Assembly (NCBI GenBank): GCA_036936605.1
Contig: JAUPFV010000002.1
Coordinates: forward strand, 201,833,273-201,897,272
Direction of reading: 5' to 3'
Length of the DNA: 64,000 bases
Origin: Limnanthes douglasii subsp. nivea
Lineage: Eukaryota; Streptophyta; Magnoliopsida; Brassicales; Limnanthaceae
The notes under the pieces are model-generated. The model did not search any database and was not told the origin of the DNA. It worked only from the letters and a program-made list of their open reading frames with translations. Every line of letters begins with the position of its first letter. Position 1 is the stretch's first letter. The position numbers and the translations under genes are program-made. Below, one piece after another: positions 34,001 through 46,497 of this stretch.

Positions 34001-35110
34001 GCTATCTACTGGAGACTTTCTGCAAATGGGCAATTCAACTTAAAACAAACCTGGGAGAATATAAGAGCTAAACATAACTACTCAAGCCTTTACAAGAAGA
34101 TCTGGAACTCAAAAATTCCCAGGAAGTTCTCTTTCATGACATGGAAATTAATGCATAACTTTATTGTACTTGATACTATCATGATGAAGAAGCATATTAG
34201 CATGGCTTCTAAGTGTGTTTTTTTGTGATAGTTGTGAGGAAAATAACCATTTATTTGTTAATTGCTCTTTTGCTTGGCAGCTTTGGAATTGGTTTGCTTG
34301 TGTCTTTAAAATCAAAATCAAAAGATCAATGGTCCTAACTCATCTTCTAAGATGCTGGTTTTGGTTTTCAAAAACTAAATTTCATGTTTCTCACCTTATT
34401 CCTCAAGTTATATGTTGGATGGTTTGGAAAGCTAGAAATTCCATTAAGCACAAGGGTGTTCATATAAGTGTTAACATGGCTATTGATAACATTATTAACA
34501 TTGTTAAAGGTGTAGATGTCAATGGTAATCTTAGTTACAAGCACTGGTCAAAAGCTCATGATGCTGGTGTGATCTTGGGATGTCGATCTATTGAAAAAAA
34601 AGCATACCTCAGTACCTTAGATGGATTCTTCCTGTCCATTATTGCCTTAAGATGAATGTTGACGCTTCTTGTGCTTTCAATGGTGAGGCTGCTTCTGGTG
34701 TTCTTTTCAGGAACAACGAAGGAGACATAACGCAAACATATGGTAATCAAATTGGTAAAGTATCTCCTCTTCAAGCTGAAACTTTAGCTATGTTGCATGG
34801 CCTGACTATTTGCTTCAAGAATAATTGGAAGCACGTAGATATTGAGTCTGATTTACTTGTTCTTATTAAGCATCTTACCAATAACATCAAAACTGATTTC
34901 GAGGATCATAATCTTAGCTATTGCCGTAATCTGCTGGATAAACACACGAGCCTCAAGCACATTTCAAGGGTCCAGAATCAGGCAGCTGATTGGCTTGCCA
35001 AATGGACCCTTAAGTGCAAACAAAAACAACACTTTCATCAGCATAATGCACCATATGCTTTACTTGCAATTACTTTTCTTGAGAGCTTAAATTTAGGGTA
35101 TATTGTTTAG
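31069..35110 (+). pseudogene. LINE ORF2: endonuclease, RT, RNase H
   Basis: The APE-type endonuclease runs from 31069 (ISWNARGVNN, IIQER, VGDFNTIS, SDHAPLLI). RT spans about 32375-33600 (KDSFPGIDGFN, SQSAFIKNRLIQDNILLAKE, GLRQGDPLSPCLFIL). The active site is FADG instead of the family FADD (near 33070). zf-RVT follows at about 34080-34200, and the C-terminal RNase H at 34652-35110 (MNVDASCAFNGEAASG, QAETLAMLHGL, ending ESLNLGYIV). In-frame stops occur at 31657, 32047 and 33980, and there is a frameshift near 32130. The changed catalytic residue alone would inactivate RT. Confidence 0.9.
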
Positions 35111-35477
35111 CGAGCATCGGTACTACTAGATTTTGGTTTTGTTTGGCAGATTGGACTGGTGTTGCTATGAAAGGAAGTGGTGGAGACAAGGATATGCAGT
35201 TGGAGTTGGAGTTTTAATGGGAATGATGCTGAGGAGACGACGAATTGGAGATGAAGATGGAGATTTCATTGAAATGAAGATGAGGAGTCTAAGAAGTAAA
35301 GATGAGCTTGGAATCGAGGAGTCCTTTTGTGCTTGAGTAATGAAGATGAGTAATGAGCTGCTCTCGTGAATTGAATTCTGTTCAAATTTAATTTTGGTTC
35401 TCTTTGGCTATGCGGGAGATTTCCAGCACCTTTTTTTTTTCAGTTTGTAATTTTGGGTTTATTTCTTTAAAACCCTT

Positions 35478-38088
35478 TTTTTAATAAGGACTTATATTGA
35501 AACTAATTGAAAATCCAGACCATCTTAGGAAATATTACATAAAATTGAAAAACAATAAAAAAATCATCATCTTCTTCCTTCCCTCCTGTCGAAACACAGC
35601 CCCAAATCAGAGAAGCCAAACCCTAATTTTGAAACCTCAAATACCCCAAATTGAGGCTCTCCAACAAGACGATTGCCTTCAATTTCGGGGGAGCATCATC
35701 ACCATCAAAATCTATATTCCTTTGAACCCTTAAAACCTCCTTTGCAAGCCAATCAGCACCAAAATTCTCCTCTCTATAGACGTCTTTAATCACCATTTCA
35801 GAGCTAATTAGCTTCCTACAACAGCCTAACAGAGGTTCAAGAAACCAAATCGAGCAACCATAGAGAAGAAAATTCACTACAACCAACGAATCCACCTCTA
35901 CATCTACCTTTTTCAGACCCAGCATTCTACAAAGCTTCAAACCATCGAACAAAGCACGACACTCTGCAATTAGAGGCGTAGACTTACCATACAACCTTCC
36001 AATCCCCATGACCATACTCCCGTTGCTGCTTCTGATCAATTCAACCCCACCAGATTCATGACTGAAGGTACACGCTCTGTCTATATTAATTTTGTATCTG
36101 CCATGCTTTGGATTCTTCCACTTCAAAAACAGTGGCTTATTCATTACTTTAATCTGATGCACACAACGAAGCTTTGTATCTTCTCTATCATAGCCAGCCC
36201 AGTGCTTCTTGCTTAAAACCTTTGCCTGATCAAGACTGCTTAGAATGTAGATGATGTGCTTAATGATTGTTTCAAAACTAGTAGATTCATTGTTAATCTT
36301 TTTCTTATTACGAGCTGACCAAACAGACCAGACCAATATTGCAGGAGGAATGGTGAAGATATCACAACCTCTTTTAGCAGCCCAGTACCACTTCATGACG
36401 ATATGTGAAAGCGTCATATAAGGCTGAATCTGGACATTGAACATAAGGCTGAAATGCAGCCAGACAGCCCAAACTTGAGGACACTGAACCATAGCATGGT
36501 AAGTAGTTTCAGTACTATTACAGTGAACACATTTGGAAGCCATTTGAAAACCCTTAGATTGCATCAGAGAGTCAGTAGGAAGCCAATTATGCAAAGCTCT
36601 CCATAGAAAAAATGAGCACTTCTTTGGAGTTACTGCATTCCATGCCTTTGCATATATTCTTGATATACTGCCTTTGCATCTTATGTGATTCCAAGTGTCT
36701 TTGACACTAAACAATCCATCCCTAGATAGAGACCAATGCAGAATATCTTTTTTATTAGAAAGACAAACCTCTCTAATCTTACTGATCTCAGTAGTAGTGA
36801 CAGTAGAGCTAAGCCTTCCCCAATCCTAGGAGTCATTCAGCCAAAAATCCTTGACTGAATCATTACCACTGTCCCAAAGAGTCCTTCTATCATTATCATT
36901 AGACACTCTGATAAAAGGCTTATCAGAACACCATGTCTCGTACCAAAAACTAATATTTCCACGACTAGGAAGCCAAAAGAGATAGTCCTCAGCCTTATCT
37001 CTAGCCATGATAATTCGAGACCAGGATTTAGACCTTCTGTTAGGAGAGATAGCTAAAGTAGGATGAATGCCATCCCTACAATAAACATAAAGCATGAATT
37101 TAGCCCAAAGGGACTGCTGCATTCTAAAATTAAACCACAACTTCATTGCATAGACATTTTGAACATCTTTAAGTCTTTTAAGGTTAAGACCACCTTCATT
37201 TAAAGGCTTGCATAACTTCTACCATCTAGCCCAACTAATGGCTTTTTTGTCTTCTTTGGTACCCCACATGAACTTACTAAACAAAGTCTGCAACCTACTG
37301 ATGATACCAACAGGCAGATTAGAGTGCTGCAAGGAATAATTAGGGAAGGCAACAAGAATAGTCTGAATTAACAACAGACGACCAGCAAACGAAAGATGCA
37401 ATCTGTCCCAGTCCATGATTCTGTATCTGACTTTGTATATCAAGTCTTCAAAATGAACAATTCTTGTATTTATAGCAATTGTAGAACCAAGGTACCTGAA
37501 AGGCAAATGTGTATGATTGATGTTCCAAACATTTTCAATAATAGAAATCTGTTGAGAAGGCATCTTGCTTGATACAATTATCTTAGATTTAGCAGTATTA
37601 ATCTCTTGACCAGACACAACCTGATAGTGATCCAAAACAGTCTTAATAGCAATCATAGAATCAGCATCACCACTTGCAAAAACCATAAAATCATCAGCGA
37701 AGGTGAGACAAGCAATGTTCTGATTGCTTCTAGACTTATAACGAAACCTGACATTATTATCAGAAACATGCTTTATCCTCCTAATCAAGTACTCTTCAGC
37801 CAAAATAAAAAGACTTGGGAAAAGAAGATCCCCTTGTCTAAAGCCATGGGAATTAGCAAAGAAACCCGTCAACTCCCCATTAACCAAAACAGAAGACCAG
37901 ACCTTAGTGATACAACTACTAATAAGAGAAGAAACATTAGTGTTGAAACCAAATAGCTTTAAAATACTAATGAGAAACTCATGACTCAGCTTATCAAAAG
38001 CTTTAGTCATGTCTGTCTTGATGACTACATTCCCCTTTTTTCTATTGATGTTAATGTCAAAGCAAAGCTTCTGAACCATAAGAACATT
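35478..38088 (-). mobile_element. Second LINE of the same family, 5'-truncated, inserted in the first
   Basis: On the minus strand it starts within RT (NNVLMVQKLCFDI at 38088) and ends with an A run (T run on plus at ~35478). It is flanked by ATTTCTTTAAAACCCTT (35461-35477) and ATTTCTTTATAACCCTT (38089-38105), a 17-bp duplication with one mismatch. The 5' end is lost in the middle of ORF2, as is usual for LINE copies. Confidence 0.88.
35623..38088 (-). pseudogene. LINE ORF2 fragment: RT, zf-RVT, RNase H
   Basis: RT occupies 38079-37219 (KTDMTKAFDKLSHEFL, SHGFRQGDLLFPSLFILAEE, and an intact active site TFADDFMVF). It stops at TAG just before the conserved segment following WARW. A middle part is at 37146-36826. 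zf-RVT (KCSFFLWRALHNWLP) and RNase H (NIDRACTFSHESGG, IAECRALFDGL, ADWLAKEVL) are on 36714-35623, ending ESLNLGYLRFQN. The ending resembles ESLNLGYIV of the neighbouring LINE, so both belong to one family. Two stops divide the frame; otherwise it is well preserved and younger than its host LINE. Confidence 0.9.
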
Positions 38089-38153
38089 ATTTCTTTATAA
38101 CCCTTATTATTTGTAAACCTTTCGATTCTTAATAAAGTTGTTCTTTTGATTAA

Positions 38154-38243
38154 AAAATATATATATATAAAATTCATTTTTAAATACATATTAAAACAAA
38201 ACAATTGAGTATAAAGTTTTTTATTGCAATTTACATAAATGCC
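38154..38243 (+). repeat. Direct repeat B flanking the LINE pair
   Basis: Matches 30072-30163; it begins directly after the A-rich end of the outer LINE. It is also the sequence just upstream of the RRP42 leader, so this copy is probably the original site. Confidence 0.75.
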
Positions 38244-38249
38244 ATCTAT

Positions 38250-38257
38250 AAACCCTA
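38250..38257 (+). promoter_or_regulatory. Telo-box-like element upstream of RRP42
   Basis: AAACCCTA, the short interstitial telomere motif common in promoters and leaders of plant genes for ribosome biogenesis and translation. It fits an exosome subunit needed for rRNA maturation. Confidence 0.5.
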
Positions 38258-38429
38258 TGCTCTTAAAATTTCTCTTCTAAAAAAACTCGTTTATTGTACT
38301 CCTGGTGTATTCTACTGTCTTTCGCCGTTGTCTTCATCGGGGTTTTTTTTGCCGCTCTACTTTCGCCGGAAAATCAGTTCCAGTCTCTCTCTCCCTCTCT
38401 CTCCATCCCAATCTTTCTTATTCCCTGAA

Positions 38430-39022
38430 AGGTACGAAATTTATGATTAGTATTTTGTAGGTACTTTCGATTCTGAAGTATAGTTGAGGTCCAAACAGAG
38501 GCTTGGGTGTCTCTAGTTGAAGAGTTAATTGATTTTAGGCCACCATTGTTGCTTAAAACTTTTATTTACACACTTGTCAATTTTGAAGTTTGCAGTGACT
38601 AATGGTATCTATTTATTCCTTAATAATGAAGAAAGTAGTGAAAATTTTAGGGTTAGTTGTAGGAGTTGATTGATTTTAGACTCTTACGATTGCTTAAAAC
38701 TTTTTATTCATGCTATTTGTAATATTTTGAAGCTTGAAATGAAAATCAAGTTGTTGATTGTGTCAATTTTTCCTATTGTAATGAAGAAAAAAAGTGAAAA
38801 TATTAGGATTAAATTCGAATTGGAAGCAAATTATACAACAATAACATTATTTTTATGTAGTTCTCCAGAGGATTTATTATTTCACACAAATATTAGGGTT
38901 CAGAGAGTACTGGCTAGTCTTCCTTGAGTGTATATATTTGTCTGGGAATAGAAAAATTTAGGTATCAGGATTGGCTACAGTAGTTTTGGATTCGTTACAG
39001 TAGTTTTGTATTTTTTTTGTAG
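38430..39022 (+). other. 5'-UTR intron of RRP42
   Basis: A CT-rich leader (38335-38430) ends at CCTGAAAG/GTACGA, and an acceptor TTTTTTTTGTAG lies seven bases before the ATG at 39029. The intron is AT-rich with no ORF of note. Inferred from splice consensus only. Confidence 0.6.
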
Positions 39023-39028
39023 TTTAGA

Positions 39029-41486
39029 ATGGGGGAACTATCTTTAGGAGAACAGCATTTTTTACAAGGCGGGGTTGCTCAAGATCTTCGCTCTGATGGT
39101 CGAAAAAGATTGTCGTACCGCCCTATCTCTGTTGAGACCGGAGTGATTCCTCAGGTAAAATGTTCTTCAACTTGTTATCACTATAAGTTATGTACTGTCC
39201 TTATTGCTTTCAAGTGTATGAAGTCATAAAGTGAATCATTTGATGGCTGGTTTCTTTTTATTTGCTGTTGTAATTTTTAGGCATATGGTTCTTCGAGAGT
39301 CAGGATGGGTGACACTGAGGTTATTACGTGTGTGAAGGTACTTTATCTTGTGGCTCAATACTTTTGTCTTACCTGCCAAATCAACAAATTTGTATGGTCT
39401 TTTAGGCTGAAATTGGAAGGCCGAGTCCTTTTCAACCGGATAAAGGAAAGGTTGCTATACACGTCGATTGCAGTCCAACTGCAGCTCCAATGTTTGAGGT
39501 CTGTCAGTTATTCTTGTTTTCCACTTAATCATAACTTCATTTCTTGATGACTAGTCTAATCTAAAGTTTATTGCGTCAAGAACAAAATTATATCAACGAC
39601 AACAAAAAACTATAGATTTTATCTCTAGAAGACTTTTTCAACTAGACATGCTATGAAATAGTTTAAATGGCATGCTTATAATCGACAATTGATGAAATAT
39701 TAGAATAAATATTATTGTGTTGGAAGGTTTCCGAGTTTGACTGAATTAGTAGAGGGAAAAAACTTTGAATACTAGATTGAGATGTTTAAAATAGAACTCA
39801 AACCAACACTGCTAGTCAGCAAGGGTCTATAGATGTATTATTAAGTCAGAGGTACCTATTTCTTTGCATTTAGACTTATGTCTTATTTCATTGTGATATC
39901 AGTATTTGTTACTTTCTATCATAGTTTATAAAATGTAATTAGGTCTACATCTTTGATTTCGCTTATGAGCTTGTACTTGTGATGTAAGGTTTAGTCTTTT
40001 TGGTGAATTATATATAATACACGTAACTCAGGGCAGAGGTGGTGAGGAGTTGTCAACAGAACTCGCGTTATCTCTTCAAGGCTGTCTTTTGGGCGGCAAA
40101 AGTGGAGCAGGTTTGTCGATCTAGACTTGCATATTAGTGGTTGCTTGTCGTGGATTATGTAGCAAAGAGACTTTTTTTCGGTTTCAGGGGCTGGAATTGA
40201 TTTGACATCCCTAGTAGTTGCCGAAGGAAAGATTTGCTGGGAACTTTATATCGATGCCCTTGTCATAAGCTCTGATGGCAATTTGCTAGATGTCCTAGGC
40301 GCTTCTATTAAGGTAATCTAATTTCTTTTGTACTTACTTGTCTAGTAGTTGTTTGCTAGGACATGTATAAATTGATTAGCATGTAAGACTTGCATTCATT
40401 TACTAGTCTCAGGAGTAGTGCATGGCTCTGTAAGCACATAAGTTTCTTAGGGTTAAGAAAAACAAGTTAAAGTTATTTTCTGGGCTATAAAAGTTTAGTT
40501 TTATAATGAAGAATTATAAAAGAATAAAAGAACATGTATTTTGTGGGTTTAATCATTTGATCATTGACCTATAAGCTGTATTCTTCTTGTGAATCATACT
40601 ATATGATTGATCTGTCTAGTAATTTTGTGAAGGCTGCATTAAGTAATGCTGTTATCCCAAGAGTCAATGTTGCAGCGGAAGTTGCAGATAATGAGCAGCC
40701 TGAAATCGATATTAATGACGCTGAATTTTTACAAATCGATGCATCCAGCATACCTGTCATTGTGACATTAACAAAGGTGGACTACTTTTCTTTATTTTGA
40801 TTAACTGCATTGCCAATAGTTTAGGATGCGTTTGGTTCCAAAGGCTTTGGATTATAAGCAAAAAGAGTAGGTAGTTTTTTTTTGGCTATAGGAGCCCATA
40901 AAAAAAGAACCTATTTTTTTTAAAAAGTTTGCTTTTTTAGCCTATTTAATTTATGACTTTATTTTTTCTTTGATCTTTTTTCACCGGCTTGTTCTCTATG
41001 CAGTTTTCATAAAAAAACATGTTTATTTTTTTATTAGTTCTTCTGTTCTTGTTCTCATTTTTTAGTGTGCCATTTCTAACTTTTTTCTTGTTTGGCACCA
41101 AACAACTCTAAGTTGTTTTTCTAAAAACGCAACTTCGTTTTTATCGTTCTTCGTTAAGGTACATTTTTGGCACCAAACGGCTCCTTACTATCATCTTTGA
41201 TGCCAATACCAAATGGGCCGCTGCATATTATTTCATATCTGTTTTTTCTGTTCAGGTGGGCAACCATTACATTGTTGACGCAACTTCAGATGAAGAATCC
41301 CAAATGAACTCGGCCGTCTCTATTGCGGTGAACAAGGATGGTCACATATGTGGGATGATCAAACGAGGTGGTGCAGGTCTAGACCCAAGCATCATTCTTG
41401 ACATGATATCCGTCGCTAAACACGTAAGTGAGCAGCTAATGAATAAGCTGGATTCTGAAATATCCGCAGCTCAAGAAGAAATATAA
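39029..41486 (+). CDS. RRP42: Exosome complex component RRP42 (RNase PH-like), seven coding exons
   Basis: A core subunit of the RNA exosome, the 3'-5' RNA processing and decay complex of nucleus and cytoplasm; in plants and animals RRP42 is part of the six-member RNase PH ring. Coding exons: 39029-39154, 39281-39337, 39406-39498, 40032-40110, 40188-40312, 40633-40776 and 41256-41486. All introns are GT-AG, and the sum is 855 bp (284 residues), the usual family length. Landmarks: start MGELSLGEQHFLQGGVAQDL, then SDGRKRLSYRPISVETGVIP, GDTEVITCVKAEIGRPSPF, VDCSPTA, GRGGEELSTELALSLQ, EGKICWELYIDALVIS, and DPSIILDMISVAKHVSEQL near the end. The frame is open throughout, in sharp contrast to its neighbours. 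A Tourist-like MITE sits in intron 6 and LINEs crowd the promoter side. Confidence 0.96.
40824..41184. mobile_element. Tourist-like (PIF/Harbinger) MITE in RRP42 intron 6
   Basis: The ends GGATGCGTTTGGTTCCAAA and TTTGGCACCAAACGGCTCC are inverted repeats with a few mismatches. The element is flanked by TTA on both sides (40821-40823 and 41185-41187), the PIF/Harbinger target-site duplication. There is no coding capacity. It is fully intronic and should be spliced out. Confidence 0.88.
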
Positions 41487-41950
41487 CATGTGACTGCAGA
41501 GATAGGTAGACATGAGTTGTACACTTGTTTTGACCCCTGCTGGTTCGACGGGTTCTAATTAAGAAGAGTAAAGAAAATCCCTAGTAGATGTAACATTATG
41601 TTTTTTAAAGGTTTATGTAGCTTACCAATGTTTTTTAGGATTTGAATTGTCAAAAACTGGAAATATTTGCTATCTTTATGTATTAGCTGTAATTTTTTTG
41701 TCATGCTATCTGTCTAAACTTATTGGATTACAAATTCATACCTGAAAATTGAACAACTTATGTAATTAGCAAATTTTAAAAATAATTGTGTGATGATTAT
41801 AAGTATACTGATATTTAATAAACAAATAATTAAGAGAAATTTCTAATTTTTTTATAAATATACGAAATTTCAATGTACAAATAAGTTGAATATATCTTAT
41901 CCTAATTACTTGATAATATAATAATATTGGTTTTGTGTAATAAACCATTA
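41487..41950 (+). other. RRP42 3' UTR and flank
   Basis: T-rich DNA after the stop codon. The 3' UTR probably ends in the first ~250 bp, but no single poly(A) signal stands out. No gene beyond it. Confidence 0.5.
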
Positions 41951-42262
41951 TCGGGATGTAGCCGGACCGCTAAACGAAGGGAGTCAAATATTATGGACCG
42001 GGGCCAGCTCGTTAAGAGTCCGGTCCGACTCTTAACGAGCGGGTTTGTTAGTTTATCATTTTTTTAGGGTTTTAGCTAAAAATATTATATACCTTTTTTG
42101 TCGGATTGGTTACCGGACGGATCGGTCCAAATCGGTAAGAAAGTCGGTCCAAAATTTTAGCTCCCAATCTGTTTCCTAAACTATTCGGATCGGTATCGGA
42201 CGGACCTTACCGGTCCGATCCCGGACGGATTAACGGGTTGGAAAATCCCCTAACAACTCTAG
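41951..42262. repeat. GC-rich island with CGGTCCG words and a hairpin
   Basis: Unlike its AT-rich flanks this block repeats words such as CGGTCCG and GGATCGGT(A/C). It holds a perfect 14-bp hairpin with a 6-bp loop (arms 42007-42020 and 42027-42040, GCTCGTTAAGAGTC). The right end has AACAACTCTA. It looks like a non-autonomous DNA transposon whose termini have eroded. No matching terminal repeat at the left was found. Confidence 0.5.
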
Positions 42263-45177
42263 GATCCTGTTCTTTTTATGTTAAACATATCGAATATTTG
42301 AAGTATCGTATTCAAGGGTAATAGTGTCATGCATTGACATTCATAAGTTGTAATAGTTGTAACCCTTAAATAGCTTATCAATCCCTCTAAATGAAACAAG
42401 GGATTCATGCCTATTCCAAGACAAGCCTACTTCTTTTCCTCTCTCTGTTGGCTTTACATGAGCAGGTTTGATTCTCCCATCTTTCTTAGATAGGAAGATA
42501 AACACAAGTACAAATATATTTAAATACTAAAATAACTTTCATTAAAATGATTTAATATTGTTTATGTTTTCAGACTTTTTAAGTTTCTAGAAACTCATCT
42601 TTACAGAAAAAGTTATTAGTATCAACAACGACTAAGTAAAAAGAACAAATAAATAAAAAAAGGCTAATAATATGTTTATGATTTTATCAAACCAATAAAA
42701 GGATTTGGCAGTAAGTTTTTATCATATTATGAGCCTAGACTTTAGAAGTTTCTCACCAAAAGTACCCTATAAAACAAAGAGATTGCCCCAACAAATTCTC
42801 AACAAAAACTAAACTTTGTTAATAACAAGAGCACAAATAAAACATACAACACATTTTCTTTATAATATTTTTGAAAGGGTATTATAATAAATAATAAGAA
42901 ATGAGGAAAATGGGGATAGATTCCATTGTGGATAGCTTGAAGCTAAATATAGTAGTTAGAATGTGGCTGTAAATTTCTTGTTTGTTTTTATGAGTCCTGT
43001 TCTGTTCACCTTCTTTCTGCTTTGATTTTCTTTATATCCTTTTCAACCTTTTCTTTAAACAAAATCCATATAGTATCTTGTTAGTTGTGATTAATCCAAA
43101 GTTGAGTCGAAATTCTAGAGCATCTTTCTTATGTTTTCTTTTTCTATATTCAATATTTATGTTGCTGTTGAAATACAGTTGAAAAGAATCAAAACTGTTA
43201 CAAATTGAAAATTTTGGTTTCTATGCAAGACCAAATTGTATTTATTTCTAATATATATAATTTAATTATTTTATAAAGATGTTTAATATATACTCAGTAG
43301 ACTTGAGTGCATTAGGTATAATTTAAAAACTATATCAAATATGTATTAATTTTGGTTCCATTTGATAAAATCTGCACTCATTTTTATTAAAATCAAATAA
43401 ATTTATGTTGAAATTTATTAAAAAATGTGATTTATTTAGATAAAATATAACAATCGCCTCACTATTTATGGCAGATTATTTAATTTTTGTTCTTCATTTT
43501 TTTCATGTTTTAAGTTTGTTGTTTTAACTTGTAGTTTTCAGGTTTTGTTTTGACATCCATAACCATATATACATATTACTATTTTTTTAAATTATTTTAT
43601 TCATAAAATTTAATTTTTACCATCAATTTCGACTATCCTAATTTAATTAGAACATTAAAAATAAATGGTGAATATCCTCAAATTTGTTCTGTTTATATAA
43701 AAACAAATTCACGCTACAATAATAATTTCTTTAAAATATACAAAACCAAAACATTATATCTCATCCATATCATTTTTTTCACCAATACTAGATCATATTC
43801 TTGGAGTCACATTATTTTTATTGTTAACATACAACCAATAAGACGACTTCCAACGCTCTCATCTAAAAAAACTCGCGATAATCTGTATTTGGTGACTGAC
43901 TTGCGCTTCAAATGTCGACAAGATTCACATTCTATCATCAATCGTCTCGAGAACCTCACACATTATTTCTCTAATGTCATTACTTTCATGATCATACATA
44001 ATTATCAATTTTTCCGATGTGATTATACATCTTATCCAGAAAATTTAAAAGCAAAAGAGTCTAATAAACAAATCTTCAGCACCTAACGGTTCGTCCGAAT
44101 GAAGAGCAATATGTAAAATTTTCTTGAACTTGTGGCCTACCTTGTTTATATATAATTGTATATAAGCGGAGGGAATTATATATATGAAGGCCTTAACCTT
44201 CGATAGTTTGTTAACACAAGTTGATGCACAAATCAAGGTTGATGATATAATATGCGTGTGGCTTCTATAGGTACCAAATGCCAATTTTTCTTACCATCCC
44301 GCGACTAATGTCAACAAACCAATACACGTGACTCCAATCGAGGACTTCATGATTTTAACCGCACCCTAATTGAAGGATAAAAAACAAAATTAGGGCAACA
44401 AATTTAGAGGAGAAACCTATACCATAAGAACATGACGAGATAATGCAGGATGTTTTAGAGAGTTGAATAAAAAATGTTAGTGTCATCTTCTAATAAGGCT
44501 AAGGACTTGGCCCGTACTGGCAAATGTGAGAAAATGTTCACTAAAAAGAGTATTTTGATTCGTGTTATGCTAATATCGCAATGATATAATAAACTAACGT
44601 GAGAGTGTTGAGCAATGAAAGAGAAGTTTCAAAACCTTATTGACGAGAAAAAACTAGTATATTTTTTGAAAGGAAACTCTTGGGACGAATCAAAAGTGAC
44701 AGCGGACGGACCACGATAATTGAAGTGAGCAGAACCTCTATGAATTACACATTCAACTAAACCACACTGACATGCTTGCTGAATACCTTGACATCCATTT
44801 GAACCAGAAAAGTTTACTTACTATCGCTAAAGATAAGTCTTTATTATATATTATGCAATACTCTCGTAAACTCCATATAGCTGAGCATAAAATAAAATTA
44901 TAGTGACAAACTTTAGTGCACCTCTATCGAATCATGAAGATGCAATAAAATAAAACACGATGAAGGTTCATATGATTGTGGTGGATACATGAAGTTCAAC
45001 CAATAATGTATTTAAGAAAAACTACTACAAAATTTACAGTGTGACAGTCTTGACACTATTTTTAACAGAAGTTAAAATATTTATTGATAGAAAAAATTAT
45101 ATTAAGTGTTGATTACAATATGTTGTTTGTTAAAAAATTTGATTTTCATAGTATTAATAAAACAAACAATACAATGA
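42263..45177. other. Non-coding interval
   Basis: No gene, LTR or MITE was recognised. The part 44430-45010 has somewhat coding-like composition on the plus strand but no motif, and may be the remains of a gag. The remainder is AT-rich. Confidence 0.4.
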
Positions 45178-45479
45178 TAGTTCATTCCTAGAATTATTTG
45201 CTTGTCCTAGGTCTGTTTTTTCTTTTCTTTTCTTGAAGTGATCCTTATTAGTGAGTATCCTTCTTGACTTCCATGATCTTTATTTTGTGTCTCTCCTTCC
45301 ATTATGTTCATGTTTCCTTAATCTGCAAAATATCAGAAATTTTGTTGGTCAGGTTTAAAACCTTCCTAGAGATTAGCTAACATAAAATATAAGTTTAATA
45401 GTCTTATACATCCCATGTTGATGTTTTCTAATAATAGAATGACATTTATGGATGATGGTGCCTAAATTATAGAGAACTG

Positions 45480-46492
45480 ACATTCATATTTTTCTTTCAA
45501 GGTGTATTTTGTAATCCGGTCCGCAACAGTATTCTGCTCTCTGAAGATGTGTCTAATGATAATCTGTGTATGAATTAAATTTCTACAACATATCATTATT
45601 TGTTCTAGATACCATAGTTTTTTACCACAAGCAAACATATTGAATAAGATTAAAGAATTTACTCCAATATCAACATATTTCAGGTCATTAATCTTACAGT
45701 ATAGTAACTCATTTAGTAAGGCTCGAGTTTCAGCAATTATAGGAGAACATTTTCCTAAAAGGGAACCATTGGCAATAATTAGATCACTAGACTCATTTCT
45801 TAAAATGAAATCACTGCTAGAATCACCATCAGGAAATGATGAGCCATTACAATTGATTTTAAGTCTTATTTAAGGTGGGTACCATTTTATGTACACACAT
45901 GTTCTAGTCATATTCAAATGATTAAAACAATGTATATTTTTAGCAGAATGTAAGTCTCCATGCTAGTGTTTTTTCCTAATAATTTTTTATATGTCTGAAA
46001 ATTTAACCATATGAATGACACGATCAATAATATTTTTGGATGAGAAGGTAATGTTGTTGTGTTTGGTTTTGTTCCTAGCTATCCATATGGATTGTACAAT
46101 GATTGCTGGTAAAATAGTTCTCATATGTGTGTTTTTAGATGTAGAAAGTAATTATTTATTGATTATATGATTTATGGTCGTATGCTTCCCTATTATGATG
46201 CCAAATATTTCATAAAAGTGCTTCCAAAACCTTTCAAGTAATGTTTCAAGATACAAAAAGATGGTCCATGGTTTCACTATTTTGACAGTTTGACATTTGG
46301 AAGCTAGCTGAAAACCTTTACGTTGAAGAATTGAATCAACTGAGATTATATTGCTTAACATTCTCCAAAGAATGATTGAGCACTTCTTTAAAGACATGTT
46401 ATTCCATATATTTCTCTTAATTATATATTTAACATCTTTGGATCTGATTTCATTCCTAGTGTCCTTTAGGTTATAGCTATTATATGAAGATA
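45480..46492 (-). pseudogene. LINE ORF2 3' part: zf-RVT and RNase H
   Basis: zf-RVT is at 46397-46250 (MSLKKCSIILWRMLSN, then QRKGFQLASKCQT). RNase H follows on 45870-45480: INCNGSSFPDGDSSSD, SPIIAETRALL, FREQNTVADRITKYTL, ending ENINMGCI, comparable with the ESLNLGY ending of the other LINEs. The first catalytic Asp has changed (N-C-N instead of N-V-D). Frames shift several times. Confidence 0.8.
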
Positions 46493-46497
46493 GTTTA

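Larger units (their letters stand above)
30164..38159 (+). mobile_element. L1-type LINE with RNase H, 5'-truncated, interrupted by another LINE
   Basis: The element runs 30164-35477 and resumes at 38106-38159, ending CAATAAAG-like TTAATAAAGTTG then an A run. Order: ORF1 fragment, endonuclease, RT, zf-RVT, RNase H, 3' UTR. A second LINE (35478-38088) sits in its 3' UTR, bounded by a 17-bp duplication. The outer element is bracketed by ~92-bp direct repeats A and B. Stops and a mutated RT active site make it inactive. Confidence 0.85.

Noticed and set aside
43889..44284. Two short ORFs in opposite directions
   Set aside because: No resemblance to known proteins, no promoter or codon pattern; chance frames in non-coding DNA.
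44430..45010. Possible gag or host gene on the plus strand
   Set aside because: Slightly coding-like phrases but frequent stops and no recognisable motif.
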